From: Chionis minor
Lineage: Eukaryota; Chordata; Aves; Charadriiformes; Chionididae
DNA: 64,000 nucleotides
NCBI GenBank assembly: GCA_013398295.1
Contig: VZSF01010487.1
Location: forward strand, 131,636 to 195,635
Direction of reading: 5' to 3'
Positions 1 to 20,800 of this stretch are shown here, in pieces. Position numbers and translations under genes: made by a program. The notes beneath the pieces were generated by a model, which did not search any database, had not been told where the DNA came from, and saw only the letters and a list, made by a program, of their open reading frames with translations. The first letter of the stretch is position 1. Each line of letters begins with the position of its first letter.

Positions 1-7889
<7,889 letters not shown>

Positions 7890-8690
7890 TGGATTGATCG
7901 AGATTGACCTTAACATTATGCTTATTATATGCGGTTCCTCTCAGCACATCAGTACTCTTATCATGATGTGTGAGCATAAGTCGTCCCCCATCCTCCGTCT
8001 TCGTTATTGTATCGTCATTGACAAGCAGGCGGTTAAAACGATGCATGTGTTTCTTACACTTTACATGTTTATAGGTTACATTGGTTCTGATATCCCTGTA
8101 GCGACTATGAGGGGTCACTAAGAAGGGTTCAAAGCCTGGCAGTGCCTTGGTGCTGACTTAGTCATGAAGGTGAAAGTCATGGGGTTTGATGCAGCCATCG
8201 AATGCCTTTGCCTTGCGGTTGGTCTGTCTGTGAGTGTCGTCATTAGGTATTTTGTAGAGTGACCAGAACAGGTAGAAAAGATCACGCTAAGGGGTGGTCT
8301 GTTGTTGCAGATGGTACGCGCCAAGTGACCCTGCATCTGGGGTTTGGTTTGAGCGACCTCTTCTGCTGGAAAAGGTGGAGTATTGAGGAGGTCGTTCAGG
8401 ACATGCACCGTGAGTGACAGATGGGCTCCATCTGCGGACAGGCTCAATCTCAGAGCAAACGGGAAGGGAGATTATACTGCGTGAGGGATGCCAGCGTACC
8501 ACAGCAGGGCAAGAAACAACTCCATTCTCACTGTAATCCTGCTCCTGGACAGACGTGAATCTCCCTCCAGCACAGAGCGATTTTCAGTGTCGGGACTGCA
8601 AATCATTTTACGACAGAAGGTCCTAATGAAAGTTTTTGATGGATGCCGCAACTCCCACAGTACAGTATAAACGTTCCTGACAGTGAAGTT
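7890..8690. other. CpG-enriched segment of unknown origin
   Basis: By eye there are about 28 CpG dinucleotides in about 800 bases, against roughly four in the 600 bases just upstream, although GC content is only moderate. Overlapping open frames occur on the - strand (8287-8502 and 8118-8447, with 7795-8118 adjoining). I recognise no protein family in them. Possible explanations are a recently inserted mobile element or LTR not yet depleted of CpG, a regulatory island, or an unmethylated enhancer. I could not find matching terminal repeats or a target-site duplication, so none is favoured strongly. Confidence 0.35.
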
Positions 8691-11600
8691 AAATACACAG
8701 GGAGTTAGACAAAGAAATTAAACTCAGCCACAATGTTATTCATGCTATAGTCAAAAGTGTGGTGTTTGTTTTTTTTAACTCGCCTAAAATTTCATCTTGC
8801 GCAGAAAGCGTGGAAACCTTTATTACCATGGAGGGCTGAGGACCCCTCACAGCAATGAACAGTATGATAAAGCTGACAACTGTAGCTTTGGGAGCACAGG
8901 CAAACTTCTAAACGGCAAGATTATATCTGTTGATGGGATGGTTTCTTTTAACTGATAAGGAGCAGTCTCGCTTATGGCAGAAGAAGCCATGAAGAAATGG
9001 TGAATTTTCTTTGCCTGAGCATATTTCCTTGGCTGGATGCAGCTGGGATGGCTCCTGCAGGCTGCACAAGGTTTTTAAAGCCACACTGGGCTCTCTGGGA
9101 ATCAGCAAAGCAGAGAGCAAAAGAGAAAGCTGACTGCCTCCTCAGCCAGACCTTTGTTAATTGTTTTTAATACCTTGATCTTGTTCTGCTCGCCCTGATG
9201 TGAATTTGAAAACAGTTCCTGGTTGTGCTGTTGTTTTGTTGCAGTGCTGTACACATGCTGGTGAAATGTCGTTTCCTGGCAATGTTCTGGAGAAGGAGGT
9301 GCTTCTGAAATACAGAAGCCTAGGGGAAGATAGGCTCTGGGCTTACTTGAAATGTTATTGAAGTTTTTTATCACTGTGTTCATGAAGAGCCAACTGCTTG
9401 CAATCTTTCAGAAAAAAGTTTTTCAGCTGCTTGCAGGAGCCTGAACAGGGGAAAAAAGTCTTGTTTTGCCATGTCACGTTTCTGGTGACCGTCATTTTAA
9501 AGAATCGTTGTGTCTGTCTTGACCCATCCTTGCTCCCCAAGTTGCAGTGCTCAGGCAGAAGGGAGTAGGAGGCGTGTAACTTGTACTTGGAGGAAAATGC
9601 TTGGACTGAGAAGAGGAAAGCAGGAGATGGTGAGAAATTAAAGGGTGTGCAGTTGTAAGTAGGCGAGGCAAAGGATTCAGCAATGTTCATGTTAGGTACA
9701 CAGGCACCCTGTAGGATGAGTAGAGGGAGTCCAGTGTCATAAGAAAGCTCCACAGCAGCTCTGTTGCTAAGTAGAGAGTTGTCTGAGACAGTCAGTCATA
9801 TCAAAGAGAGAAAGGGAAATCTGTTAAACTCAGGCTTTCCACTCCTCCTAGGTACTTTGAAACTTCTCTTTATTTGTATACCATGACCAACTCCTAGAAA
9901 TACTTACAACTTCTTCCACAGGGCAGCGAGGATAGATGGTTCCATAGCTGCCATCCCCAAAACCCACGGTTGAGCTAGCAAGCCGTGTCCTGTTCTGTGA
10001 CCAAAGAAAGATGTGACAGTGACTTCCTAGCCTCATGCTTGAAGAAGAGAGAAACTCCTAAGAAGAGGGAAGTTCCAATCCTGTTTTATTTAAAGCTTCA
10101 TTTGCTTAGTGTAAAATTGTAGAGATTGGTCTTCAGGAACCCATCTCAAGGTGTAGGTCTGGGGAGTTTGTAGGGATAAAGACTGGCGTTGAACAAAGTA
10201 GACCTGGATATCAGAAGAGCCAAGAGGCAAATCAGTGTGAGCCAGGTGTCATCGGTTGGGTTGGGGAAGGTTGGGTTGTGGGGGGCTAGGACTTTCAGGG
10301 GAGGTTTGTGGGTTGATCTGCTGCCGAAGGACCTTAGGACTCTCTTAATAGTTGTCTGTACAGGGGATGACAATTTTCTCTTGTTAGCAGTTACTCTGTT
10401 AAACTGTAGTAGCTGGGGTCTGCACTGAGGAATAGTGTAGACAGTGCCACAAATGGAGCATCTGGATTTTTTCAGTTTGCTTTTTAGGGAGGGCATGCAT
10501 GATATTCCATTCACTTTGATTCACACTCAAACTGTTTAAAGAAAATAAAGTGTGGTGAACCTAAATCCATTCATGCAACTTTTAGCAGCCCCAGTCCCAG
10601 AATCTGCATTAAAACAGTCATTCATTTTATGCTCAAATGCTATTTTTTTCACTTGCTAAGCCCTGGCACTTTGGTTTTTCCAACCAGAGTTCTTAAAAGA
10701 GTGTTCTATAAAAAATCTTATGTCAATGTGTTTATATATGTTGTCTTCCAGTTAGCAGAGGGATTGTTAAATTTGGCAACACTTACAGGCAATGACTTTG
10801 AATGTTTCTAATGAATAACAAGAAGAAAACAAAATGTGGTAAATCTGTGCAATTAGAGGAACTGCTATTCATAAACCATCCCCAGATCATTTTATTCCTA
10901 CTGCCGATTATCTCTAACTACAATAGGTAGATATTTTGAACTTTGCTTTCCAGAATGTTCAAATCGGTAGAAGTTCAATAATGTCTTGCTAGTGCTGCTC
11001 TTAAACCTTCATACTCTCTTCTGCTTTTCCAAAGATTGCCTCTCCTGTTTTCTCACTCTTGGGCTGTTTTGTGTTTGGGTGAGACCTTTGCCTGGGGAAG
11101 CTCAGGAGAAACGCAGCCTGCAGCCATGCCTGCCCTCACCGCCGCACGTACTTTCGGGGAGGTGGTGTAGGGGGGAAGAGATTTTGGGTGTTTTTTCTGA
11201 GTACCTACCTGGTTATTGAAATCCATCCACAGAGGTCCTATTTTCAGCCTATACTTTGAAAGCAGTGGTTTTGTTTGGCTAACAAGGATGACTGTATTTT
11301 AAAGTACTTTATGGTCCCATTCTGTTCTCCTGAATTTTATTTAATAACAGCTGTGATCCCATGTGAAAGGTATTAATATTTCAGTTACAATTCCTCTTAT
11401 ACTTTCAGGCTGGGCTGTCTCTAGGTTTAGGTATGGACAACTTAGGGCTTTAATTCCCTCCCCCTCCTATTCTCATGATTTGGAAACGTAATTCTGAATT
11501 GGCATTGAGAAAGAGAGCAGAGTCTCCCCTGCAGACCCTGCTAAGTCTGAAGTTAACCTGAAGCCTGAAATACCTCAAAGTGCTGTTGTCATCCTTGATG

Positions 11601-13849
11601 AAGTCCATTAATGAGACTGTGTAAAACCTCCAGTAGCCCTTTCGACGTGAGACAGTGAGCAGGCGACACAGACACTGGTCCCAGCCAGGCATTTTTGCTG
11701 TGCTGGGGCAGCTCATAGAGCATTAATGCGGTGATGAAAATCACTGATCGTTCCCAAGATTGTGGGAGAAGAGAAAGAAATGGCACTGATGTAAAACTTA
11801 GTCTAGTCTTCCAAAAAGGAGCTCCAGTTTTGGAAAAACCCAGCAATGCAACCACTTTTCAGAGTTACTCAGTGATTCTTTGTTCCCTGTTTTGTGGGGG
11901 TTTTTGAGGTGGGTGCAAATTGTCATTCTCTGAAGAAAAGTGCCATTTTGCAGGAACTTGAGCTGTTCATGAATACACATTGACCTAAGCAAATGTTTCT
12001 ATCTCAAGGAAATTCCAGAAAATAAGCACGTTATATTTCAGTATATTCTAGATTAATTTTGGAAGAGTTTTTATTCAAATACACATTTCTGTTTCAAATT
12101 TGAGTTAGATGTTAACAAGTATAGCTAAAAATTTGAATTCCCAGTATAAACTGGCGGGCAGGGAAACATTTATCTTTTAAGTCTGCTGAAATATTACACT
12201 GCTTGAGCTCAAGGATTGAACAAATCAGTAAAATCCATTTTCAGTTTTACTTTTTGCATTGATCCAAAATTGCACACTGGATGTCTTCTTAATTTTGGAA
12301 GTGGAAAAAGATTATATCCTAGGTCTAAATGCAGGTTGCCCATAGCTTCTCTTTGCGGGTACTAAAATTTTCTAAATGTCTTTTGAGAAGCTGGCCAGAA
12401 GTTCCACCAGAAGTCATGCAAAACTGTAGGCAACTCTTTAAAAATTTAACCTTTTGCCTTTCTGTAGCGGGAGCAAAACTACCCTGTGTGTCTGCTCACT
12501 GCTCTGGAACTGAAGATCCACAGAGATTTTTAAACCCAGTGGTCATTTGCAGCCATATAGTTAGATAAACAGCCCAAAGCTTATGGTGGCAGAAGGCTCT
12601 TTATAGCAAGGGAAAGCAGTGGGTGATGTTTGCTTCTTTATTGCTGGAATTCTAAATTATCGGTGTTTTTCGGTTTGTCATTTTAAGCAGATTAAAAGAA
12701 TTCAAGTGCTTTTGGAAGTTGCAGATCTAACTTGTACGCAGAAGGCAGTGAAAGCAGTTGTCTAGTTTTATACTTGAACTGCCAAATGGAAGCTCCAGGT
12801 TCAAAAATGGGGGGTGTAACCACTCCTTGAGGAGCGTGTATGCCGCTACAGAGCAGCGTCATTGTGTCTTCCTGAGATCTGCTGGAGAACGTATCCAGGG
12901 TTTAAGAAGTGGACTTTGCTTAGCTGGACCAAAAAAATGCATTTTGGGATCGTTCTAGCCCTGTGCCAGCTCTAATGGAACATGTGAGACAGGGCCCTTA
13001 AATGTGTCCCTTCTTACAGGAAAGGGGTGTTTAATGAGGCTGTTTGCTTTTTATGCTAATTACATTTCCAGCTGCTGTGAAGATTATATGAGGCTGCTGA
13101 AACTCTTAATACTGCGGCATAATTCTACAACAATGCATTCCTGTTAAAATAATATAATAATACAATTAATCCATTAGAGAATTTACAGCAAATTTTGAGG
13201 ATTGAAAAATAGATGCTGTTAATAGCATAAGTGTCTGCATGGCATATGGATTAGAGAATGACATTCACTGGCGATGTTTTAAGAAGTGTTTTACCAACAA
13301 ATCGGCAATAATAGAATATCTGGTTGGAGGGAGAGAGAAAAACGTGTTTGGAAGAAGCTCGTTCTTGTGTAAAAACATTGTTGTATATCCTCAGCTGCTG
13401 TTGCCGTGACTCATGAATGTACAGTCTTCATCAGACTGGGTCCTTACAGATTATTCTAGAATGCTTTCATTTAACAACCAAATGCGTTGAAGCTGCATTT
13501 TATTTTTAGATTGCATTTGAAGCATGGAAATTACTTAGTATTTCTCAGAGTGTTGACTTTCGTTGTTCAGTTTTTTGCTGCCCTTTTGAAAGATGCAGGG
13601 CGGGGGGCAGGAGGAACACAGCATTTCACAGTGACACGCAGCCATGAGGCATCTAGTCTGTGCCAAGAACAAAGCCTGAGTGACAGTGGTCAGCTCTAGC
13701 GCCCGCTTATCCCACTGACCCAAAAAAGCTGCAGGTCCTTTCTGGCAGGATGCTGGCTGGTCACAGGATCCTGCTTTTAAGCAACTTGTGCCCCAGGTCA
13801 TTCTTGTTATTCTATCAAAGGAGCAGCCATTGAATATTGCCAGGCAAAT
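8691..13849. other. Intron stretch, mostly unremarkable; AT-rich block at its end
   Basis: No repeat family or exon recognised. About 13010-13260 is an AT-rich, CpG-poor block with homeodomain-like ATGCTAATTAC and several TAAT cores, listed separately as a possible conserved element. The open frames up to 132 codons near 9355-9753 look like chance. Confidence 0.55.
13010..13260. promoter_or_regulatory. Possible conserved non-coding element (AT-rich, TAAT cores)
   Basis: Repeat-free, CpG-poor block with ATGCTAATTAC near 13053-13063, AATAATATAATAATAC and CAATTAATCCATTAG. Dense homeodomain/POU-type cores in clean single-copy sequence are typical of vertebrate intronic enhancers. That is pattern resemblance only; no alignment was possible. 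Confidence 0.22.
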
Positions 13850-14300
13850 TTGTCGTCGGTCAGTAATCTATGCTGTGCAGGTGCATGTCTTGAGACTCGG
13901 CAGAGCCCGTCGGTGGCACCGCAGATGCCGGGTGCTTCAGCTGGGGAAACCTGCTGGGTGACTCCACCGCTTCCTCCGCGCTTTGGTCAGAGGAGCGCGG
14001 TCCTCTCGCTCCCAAAACAACGGAGAGGGAAATCTCCCCTGCCTTTCCGACACTGCTGCCAGGTAGTTTCTGAAAGCAAAATTTGTTAGATGCCTTCACT
14101 CAGAAGTGCTGTTGAGGAAGTTTCATTCCTAGAATACTGTTTTGCGCTGGCTCGCCGTTTCCCGCAGGAGAAAATTGAAGCGGGAATCCCTGAGGCCAGC
14201 ATGGCGCTACCTCGATCAAGCCCTACTGTATCAGTGACCCAATTGACATCTGACCCGTGTTGTGATTGGGAGATGGTTTGGTACGGTAATGTGACCGTGC
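13850..14300. promoter_or_regulatory. CpG-rich patch within intron
   Basis: About 25 CpGs in 450 bases by eye, with GC content well above the flanks. It includes clusters such as CTTCCTCCGCGCTT and GAGGAGCGCGGTCC around 13965-14005 and a second group at 14140-14215. It may be a small internal CpG island or enhancer. A weak donor-like CCAG|GTAGTT lies at 14062/14063 and an acceptor-like CCCGCAG ends near 14167. Neither is flanked by recognisable coding sequence. Confidence 0.35.
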
Positions 14301-14679
14301 AGCCCAATGACTCTAATCTGATGGGATTTTTTTTAATCACAGTAGCTGCCCTTTATTTCCATGTCTGTGAACTGCGTTAAAAAGGCACATACAGCTAGAT
14401 GTACAGGGTATTGGCAGCAGGGATGAGAAACCCAGGTCCTCGGGGATCTGAAACACCAATGACAGTCATCCAGACAAAACCATTAGCTTCATGAGCTCTC
14501 TCCAGGGCTGCTGGGGCTAGTATGTTGAGGAATAATAAATAGTTGCTAGAAAGAGAAACTGAATTGCCCTGTGTACAGAGGTTTAATAAAAAAAATCAGA
14601 TTATGAATTGGAAATCAAAGATAGCTTGATGAAGAACAATTTCTTAGAAATCTTGGTCTAAGTCTTGTTTATACTGGGG

Positions 14680-14870
14680 CTTGTTTGTACATTGTAACTT
14701 GAATTATTTAAACCATAAATAGGAAACAGATTAGTTATATCACCATAAACCCTTGGGTGGATGTTTATTCAGTTCATAAACTCATTCATTTTATTGTAAT
14801 TCATTAAGGCCAATTCAGTTCTGAATTAAAATGTCCATGCAAATGTTTCATGTGGCATTGGTGGTCCTCC
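14680..14870. promoter_or_regulatory. Possible conserved non-coding element with octamer site
   Basis: AT-rich block without CpG. It contains a perfect octamer ATGCAAAT (14837-14844) and several TTATTCAGTTCATAAA-like and GTAATTCATTAAG cores. POU/homeodomain sites of this kind are common in neural enhancers, and PHACTR1 is brain-expressed in vertebrates. Function here is inference. Confidence 0.22.
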
Positions 14871-17800
14871 TTGAATCACTTAATTCAGATTGCTTTCCTG
14901 AGCACCCCTGTAAGTAGCCGCAGGAGCTAGTGCACAGGAGAGAGCTGATAACTACCTTAGCTTCCACAAGAGATGGGATCTAGAATCTCTGTTCAGTGGG
15001 AGCTACGCCTTGCTACTTGGACTGACCCAAGGGACTAGGCAAAAGAAGCCCGAGGTGGTGATTAGAGCATTTAACAAAGAGAGAAAGCTGTCATTGCTCT
15101 CTTCCAAATTCTGCTGCTAACCCATCCCAGTCTTGTTGTGAATGATGCCTGTAGATTATTACACTCCCAAGTATTGCAGGACTTAACTGCAATTTCACCA
15201 GGTTTCAATTTGTCCATGTGTACGTTTTTTTCAGAACTGTGGCTCACTAGTCAAGTCATTCAAAGAGAATCTTGGATTCCAGCAATAAAAAGGGTTATTA
15301 AAAACCCCGTGTGACTGTAAAAGAAAGTCTTGGAAACCAAAAGCACAGGAAAAAACCTCAAATTCTTACTAGAAATTGAAGTCACTATTTTGAAGAAACT
15401 TACAGATTTTCTGAATATTAAAAAAATTGCTTTATTGATACCAATTACATTTTCAGAGGAATGTTTCAGTTCCATAGTATAGTGTCTCTGTAAAGAAGAC
15501 TGGAGTAGTTAAAAAGACTTACTTTGGCCTCCATTTATTTGTGTAGGCCGAAGACATAATACTGTTTGCTGTTAACTGCATCCGAGTTGCTTATTATCTG
15601 TGGGATGTCCCACACTTTTAGATAATGGTAGAACAGATCTATAATGCTGAACATCACTCACTATTCCTTTTGTTCTTGATGGAGTAGCAGGTATATGTTT
15701 CTAGGCTGAAAAATGGAGTATCTGTCTCTTATTTTGCAGCTGAATATGTGCATATAGATTTTTGAAGGAACAGACCTTAGTTCCTCTTAAAAAGGTTTTA
15801 ATTTGATAATTAGCACTCTTGATCATTTATATCTTCAGCGCACTATATATACATCTCTCTAAGTTAATCAGGCAATCACAAACAATTCTGTGTATCAAAA
15901 CAGGCAGTAAAAATCATCCATTTGCTGGGATGAATGTTACTTTTTCAACTTAACCAACGGCATTATTTGCCTATTTTTAAAGAGAAGTTATTAGGGAATT
16001 TATATTTGCCACTAGCCGCTGCTTGAGCCTGAAAATACCGATCCCTTACCTCCCTAAGTTTTGCAGGAAGCTCGTGCTCTCCATGTGCTCTTCGTTAACT
16101 CCTTAGTTGAAAGCATCATGGGGCTGCTAGCCGAACGTGCGTAGATAAGCAGTACTCTGAGGAAGGTCTGAAGAGCACCCAGAAATGCTGCTGCCGGAAG
16201 GCGATGGCATGTGTTTGTGCTGAAAATGGTTGACAATGGGTTTGATTTTTTTCCCCACTGAAGCTGGTGTATTCCCCCCCTGTCTCCGCTGGGCACAGGG
16301 TGCCTGGCAGGCGGTTGCTGAATACCCAAAGCCTTTGCTCGTACAGATGGGCCACAAAGGCTTCTGCCAGCTGCACAACCTCCCTTCTGAGGTGCTTTGT
16401 TCCCAAAAGAACGCCACGGGACTCAGTGGGTGCTCAGCTCTTCGCAGTAGTAACCTTTGTGACTTCAGGGCAGAATGTTTCCAGGATGTGCACATGTACT
16501 CAAAATGCACCCTTGCAGCCTTTTATATTTAAGTTCTGCCTACAGACACTTTGAAGCCCATGAATTTTCTATCCCCATCATGAAGAATCAATACTGCATT
16601 TACGCTTCTGTGCTGGCACTTAAATTTTCGAAACTGCACACATACCTCTAATAGCCTGTGTGCTTTATGAGCCTGATCGAAAGCCCTGTAAAAATGATCA
16701 TTAGATTCTCTCTGATCTAGAGATTTGCCATTAGATTTTCATGGGCATAGGATCAAGCCTGTATTAAGTAGTCATAGTAGCATTCCTCCCAATTTTGTAT
16801 CTAATGAGAAAATATGCTATGGGTAGATTAAACATCAGTTAAAAAAAGATGTAGTTGGCTGTGAGTGAAATGTTCAGATGGCATTTGGACTGAAGTTTAG
16901 ACATGCCTGAGTGGCAATGGTTTTTCCCACCAGCTAGTGGCTTCTCGTATATCATGTCCTGTGGAGGATTTTAGTTTATAGTTGTGGGGAAAAACAACTC
17001 GATTATTCCACGAGCATCAGAACTTAGGAAACCAGATTTTGTATGGCTTGGTCCTTCCTGGATCGTTTGCTTAATCGTGAGGCTAGGAATGGCAATTTGG
17101 ATCAATTTTCTCTAACTACTCTCCCAGTTTCTCTGAACTTTAGAAACATAACAAATTTACGGTCTTCTGTTCTGTCACCAAAGTTGGCCAAAGTTGACAA
17201 CAGGTAGTGAAGCTGTCAGCTGGGACAGAGAAAGACAAGAAAGCCACTACTGCTGCTAGAAATAGAATAGGAATGGATGAGAGAAAATAGGCATTGGCTG
17301 GCTGGTGTGGGAAGGAATACCTTGGCTGCTCTGGTTTTAAAGTAAGCGATGAGTCTGGGAGAGGGGCAAAGCACCTGGCATCCTTTTACAACTTCAGTCT
17401 TGACTCCAAAATACATGGAACACCTCTCCTCAAACGTACTTCTGTAAGGAAGGCACAGATCAGGACAAGGAACTGCTGAGAAATTGTCTATGGAAGTGAG
17501 TTGGGATTTTATGATCAGAGGAGAATCCTTGTGTGTCCTCACCCCTCCATTTGTTTGAAAAGGAGGTTGGAAGGAGAAGGTATTATTGACATGGCATTAT
17601 TTGGAGGACAGGAATTGGACATTAGTAAAATTTAACACAGATTATATTTGCCTGTATCTAATTGTATCATAGTTACAGTCTTTTCCCCGCAACAGCTGAG
17701 AATGCAAGAAGCTTTTTCTCCGTTTTTTAAAGTTGGAAAACCTTTGTTAGCTGCAGTCCAAAGAGAACCTCATGCTACAGTGGTGCAGGGGAGGGCAACA

Positions 17801-20800
17801 AGTCAAAACAAGAAAAGAAAAGGCAGAGGCATGGCAGCCACTTCTGGCAGCGCAGTGGCAAACCTGAGTGCATTAGCGCTGTCCTATTGAGCATTTCGGT
17901 GCTCCTTGCAGCGTGATGGGGCTCCATGCCACCTGACAACTCGGGTTGTAAACCCATTGGGACATAGTTTCTCAAGCCCCTCGGTGTCAGCCAAGGCGTA
18001 AATGACACTCTGCAGGCATTTGTGGGGTTTGGCTCAGACCCCTGTGAGAGAGACAAAGAAGGTGGTTTCTCTGCAGAGAAATGAATGCAGAACTGTTGGG
18101 GGAGTTTCATGCGTTCCCTGCGATGCACAGTGAGAGGGCAAATGTCAGCCAGGGTGGAACAGAGGCACGGGAACTTAGTCATTTCTTCTGATTTTTCATT
18201 TGATCTTGAGATCTGTACAGAGGCTGTGCAACAGCATCTGGAACTGTTTGTGTGATACCCCTTGCTTACTGGTAAGTGAAAATGGGTTTCCTCAGTCTTC
18301 CAGCAGCTTTCATAAGGGGTCAGGCTTTGGCCATCCTCATCCTGGTGACCTGGGACAATATCTCGGGAAATAGTTATATTTTTATGGTTCTATGGTTTAT
18401 TTTCAAGAACTCACACCCTGTCCTGTTGTCTAGGAAGAGCACAAATCAGTCGAGATCTTAAATTTTGAATTCTACAAGTAGATGACATCTTGCAAATGTT
18501 TGATCCTAGTAGGGCACAAACCTCAGTAATCGCTTTTTGGATCATGTCTCATTCGGCACTTGAATGAATAGTATTGAACATTTCAGATGGGTGCCTTAAT
18601 TGGTTTGTATTGAACAGCATCAAAGGCGAGGGGTATCTTGACTGTAGAATAAATAACTGGTCTACTTGTTTTTCACAAGGAAGGTGAATGCCAGTTGTAA
18701 ATCCCCTACTATTGCACAGATGTTGTGTTCTCTGATGATGATCTGATAATTGAAAGACTCTGTAAATCTTTTCTGGCTTTTATTTACTTATTAACTAGAG
18801 GATAATTATAATTGTTTATCCCTGTAATCTCATTCAGCTTTTGCTACAGCTGCTTTTTTCCTCTGACTGTGCGTAACTCCTATATGAAGAGCTCTTAGAC
18901 CACTGCTATTGCCAGGAATAGGTGTACTGTAATGGCCTCGGTCCATCCTAGAAGGGGAGCTCAGTGCTATGCAGAATGGTTTTCTTCCTCCATAACGGGA
19001 TAACTCACTGCAGTATGCGCTGGCCTCTGCCAGCATCTGGTCCTTGTTGCATCTGTCTCCCTGCAGAGGTATAGGAGTGGAAGGTAGAATCTGAGTCCCT
19101 ACCACATGTGCCTACAGGATTTCTTGGTGTATGTATGCACTGCTATATAGCGTATGTCTTGATAGTTCACAGAACCCACTTCAGGACAGAAGTGAAGATC
19201 ATTACAGAAAATACATGTACATTGCTCTATAAAGTAAAAGAATACAATCAGCGACAGCTACTTTTCTTAATTAGGGATGGCTCTAAACTGGCCCTACAGT
19301 CAGTCAGGCGTCCGTTGTTGATCTCCATAACACAGGAGTCCATCATGTTGGCAGCACTGATGCAGTAACTCTAGCAGATATACTCATCCCTTGTAGTAAC
19401 CAAGTCCATATACTATCTTTTATTTAGTGTGATGTTTACGCCCCAGAAAGCTTGCAGTTTGGAATGGCTACCTCTAAATATTGATGTTGACTGTTTGCAT
19501 CTGAATCTGCAAAGGCATTGTGCTGAAATGAGAGGCCAGTGACGCTGTGGCATTTTTGGCATTAATGTGCGGACAACATTCCTGCGGGCTAAAATGCACT
19601 GCAAGTAGCTGACAAAACCAATCAAAATCCCCGCATTTGTTAGTCTAGCAGATTAGTCCATTTTCTGATTTCACTGCAAGGGTTGTGAGACCTGCATAAC
19701 TCAGCTGCTGTTGTTTGAGTGGCATTTAGATCAAGGCCACTCTCAGCTGTGTCATAGTGTCGCACCTTCTGAACTCACACAGCTGAGATTGAATGGGTGC
19801 CATTGAATTAACAAATTTAAAGCTGATCCACATTTTGGTCAAGATTTTTTAATTACAATTCTTGCATCTGTTGAGAGGGAGTTCGCCAAGCTCCTCTTGC
19901 AGAAGGTCATGAGCTAGCCCCCCACCATTACCTCCCACCCGATGGGAACTATTGACAGCACCCCATGGGCTATCCCATGTGCTGGGACCTGAACCTGGCT
20001 TTCCAGAGGACCTGAGAGCCTTCTGCCAGTGAAAAGGTAGCAATTTTACTATTTCTTCCTTGTCTTCTGGCACTAGTTCTTTTGCTGAATTGAGCTGGCT
20101 CTGAGCTCTTAAGGGTAGTCATGACATCTTCCTCCTGGGGTCCTGATCATCAAAATGACCACTGAGAAAAAGAAGTTGTATTTGCCCAGGATCTTCAGGA
20201 GTTATCCCTGGAATTACGTGCCCTGAGAGGGTGGCTTTTGTGTGTGGTATCTGTTGTCTTGGTAACATGGTTTCATCCAGGAAAAACAGTGTCTATTTGA
20301 GCACCCTTGATACCCTGCACTGCAATATAAGTTATATTGGTCTGTCTGTATTCTTTCCTTGCATCCCTAGAAGGGGGAATCATAAAAGTGAATGCTGTGA
20401 ATACACAGGATAGAAGAGCCACAGGGGAAGAGAGCTGAGATGCTCCCCTTCTGTGCTAATTGAAAATATGCCAAATCATAGTTCACTGCACAGATAAACG
20501 AGGGAAACAGAAGACGGGCTTTGAGGATTGTGCTATCTGATAAAACCCAGCACTATCTCCAGAAGAGCAGAGCTCTTTCTTAGCCAGTGTTAGGACAAAT
20601 ATGGTACCAGTATGCATATTATGAATAAATTAGTGTGCATACTTGGTCTGAAACTCCCTGTAGATTAAGATGAACAAAGCAATAGCTATTCCGAGCACAT
20701 GTGACAAGGTGTGGACTAAGCAAAGTACTTCTGCTGCTGGTCTAATGATGTCTCTTGTGCTGCAGAGAAGCTGGATAAAAAGAGGGCTAACAGTGAGGAG

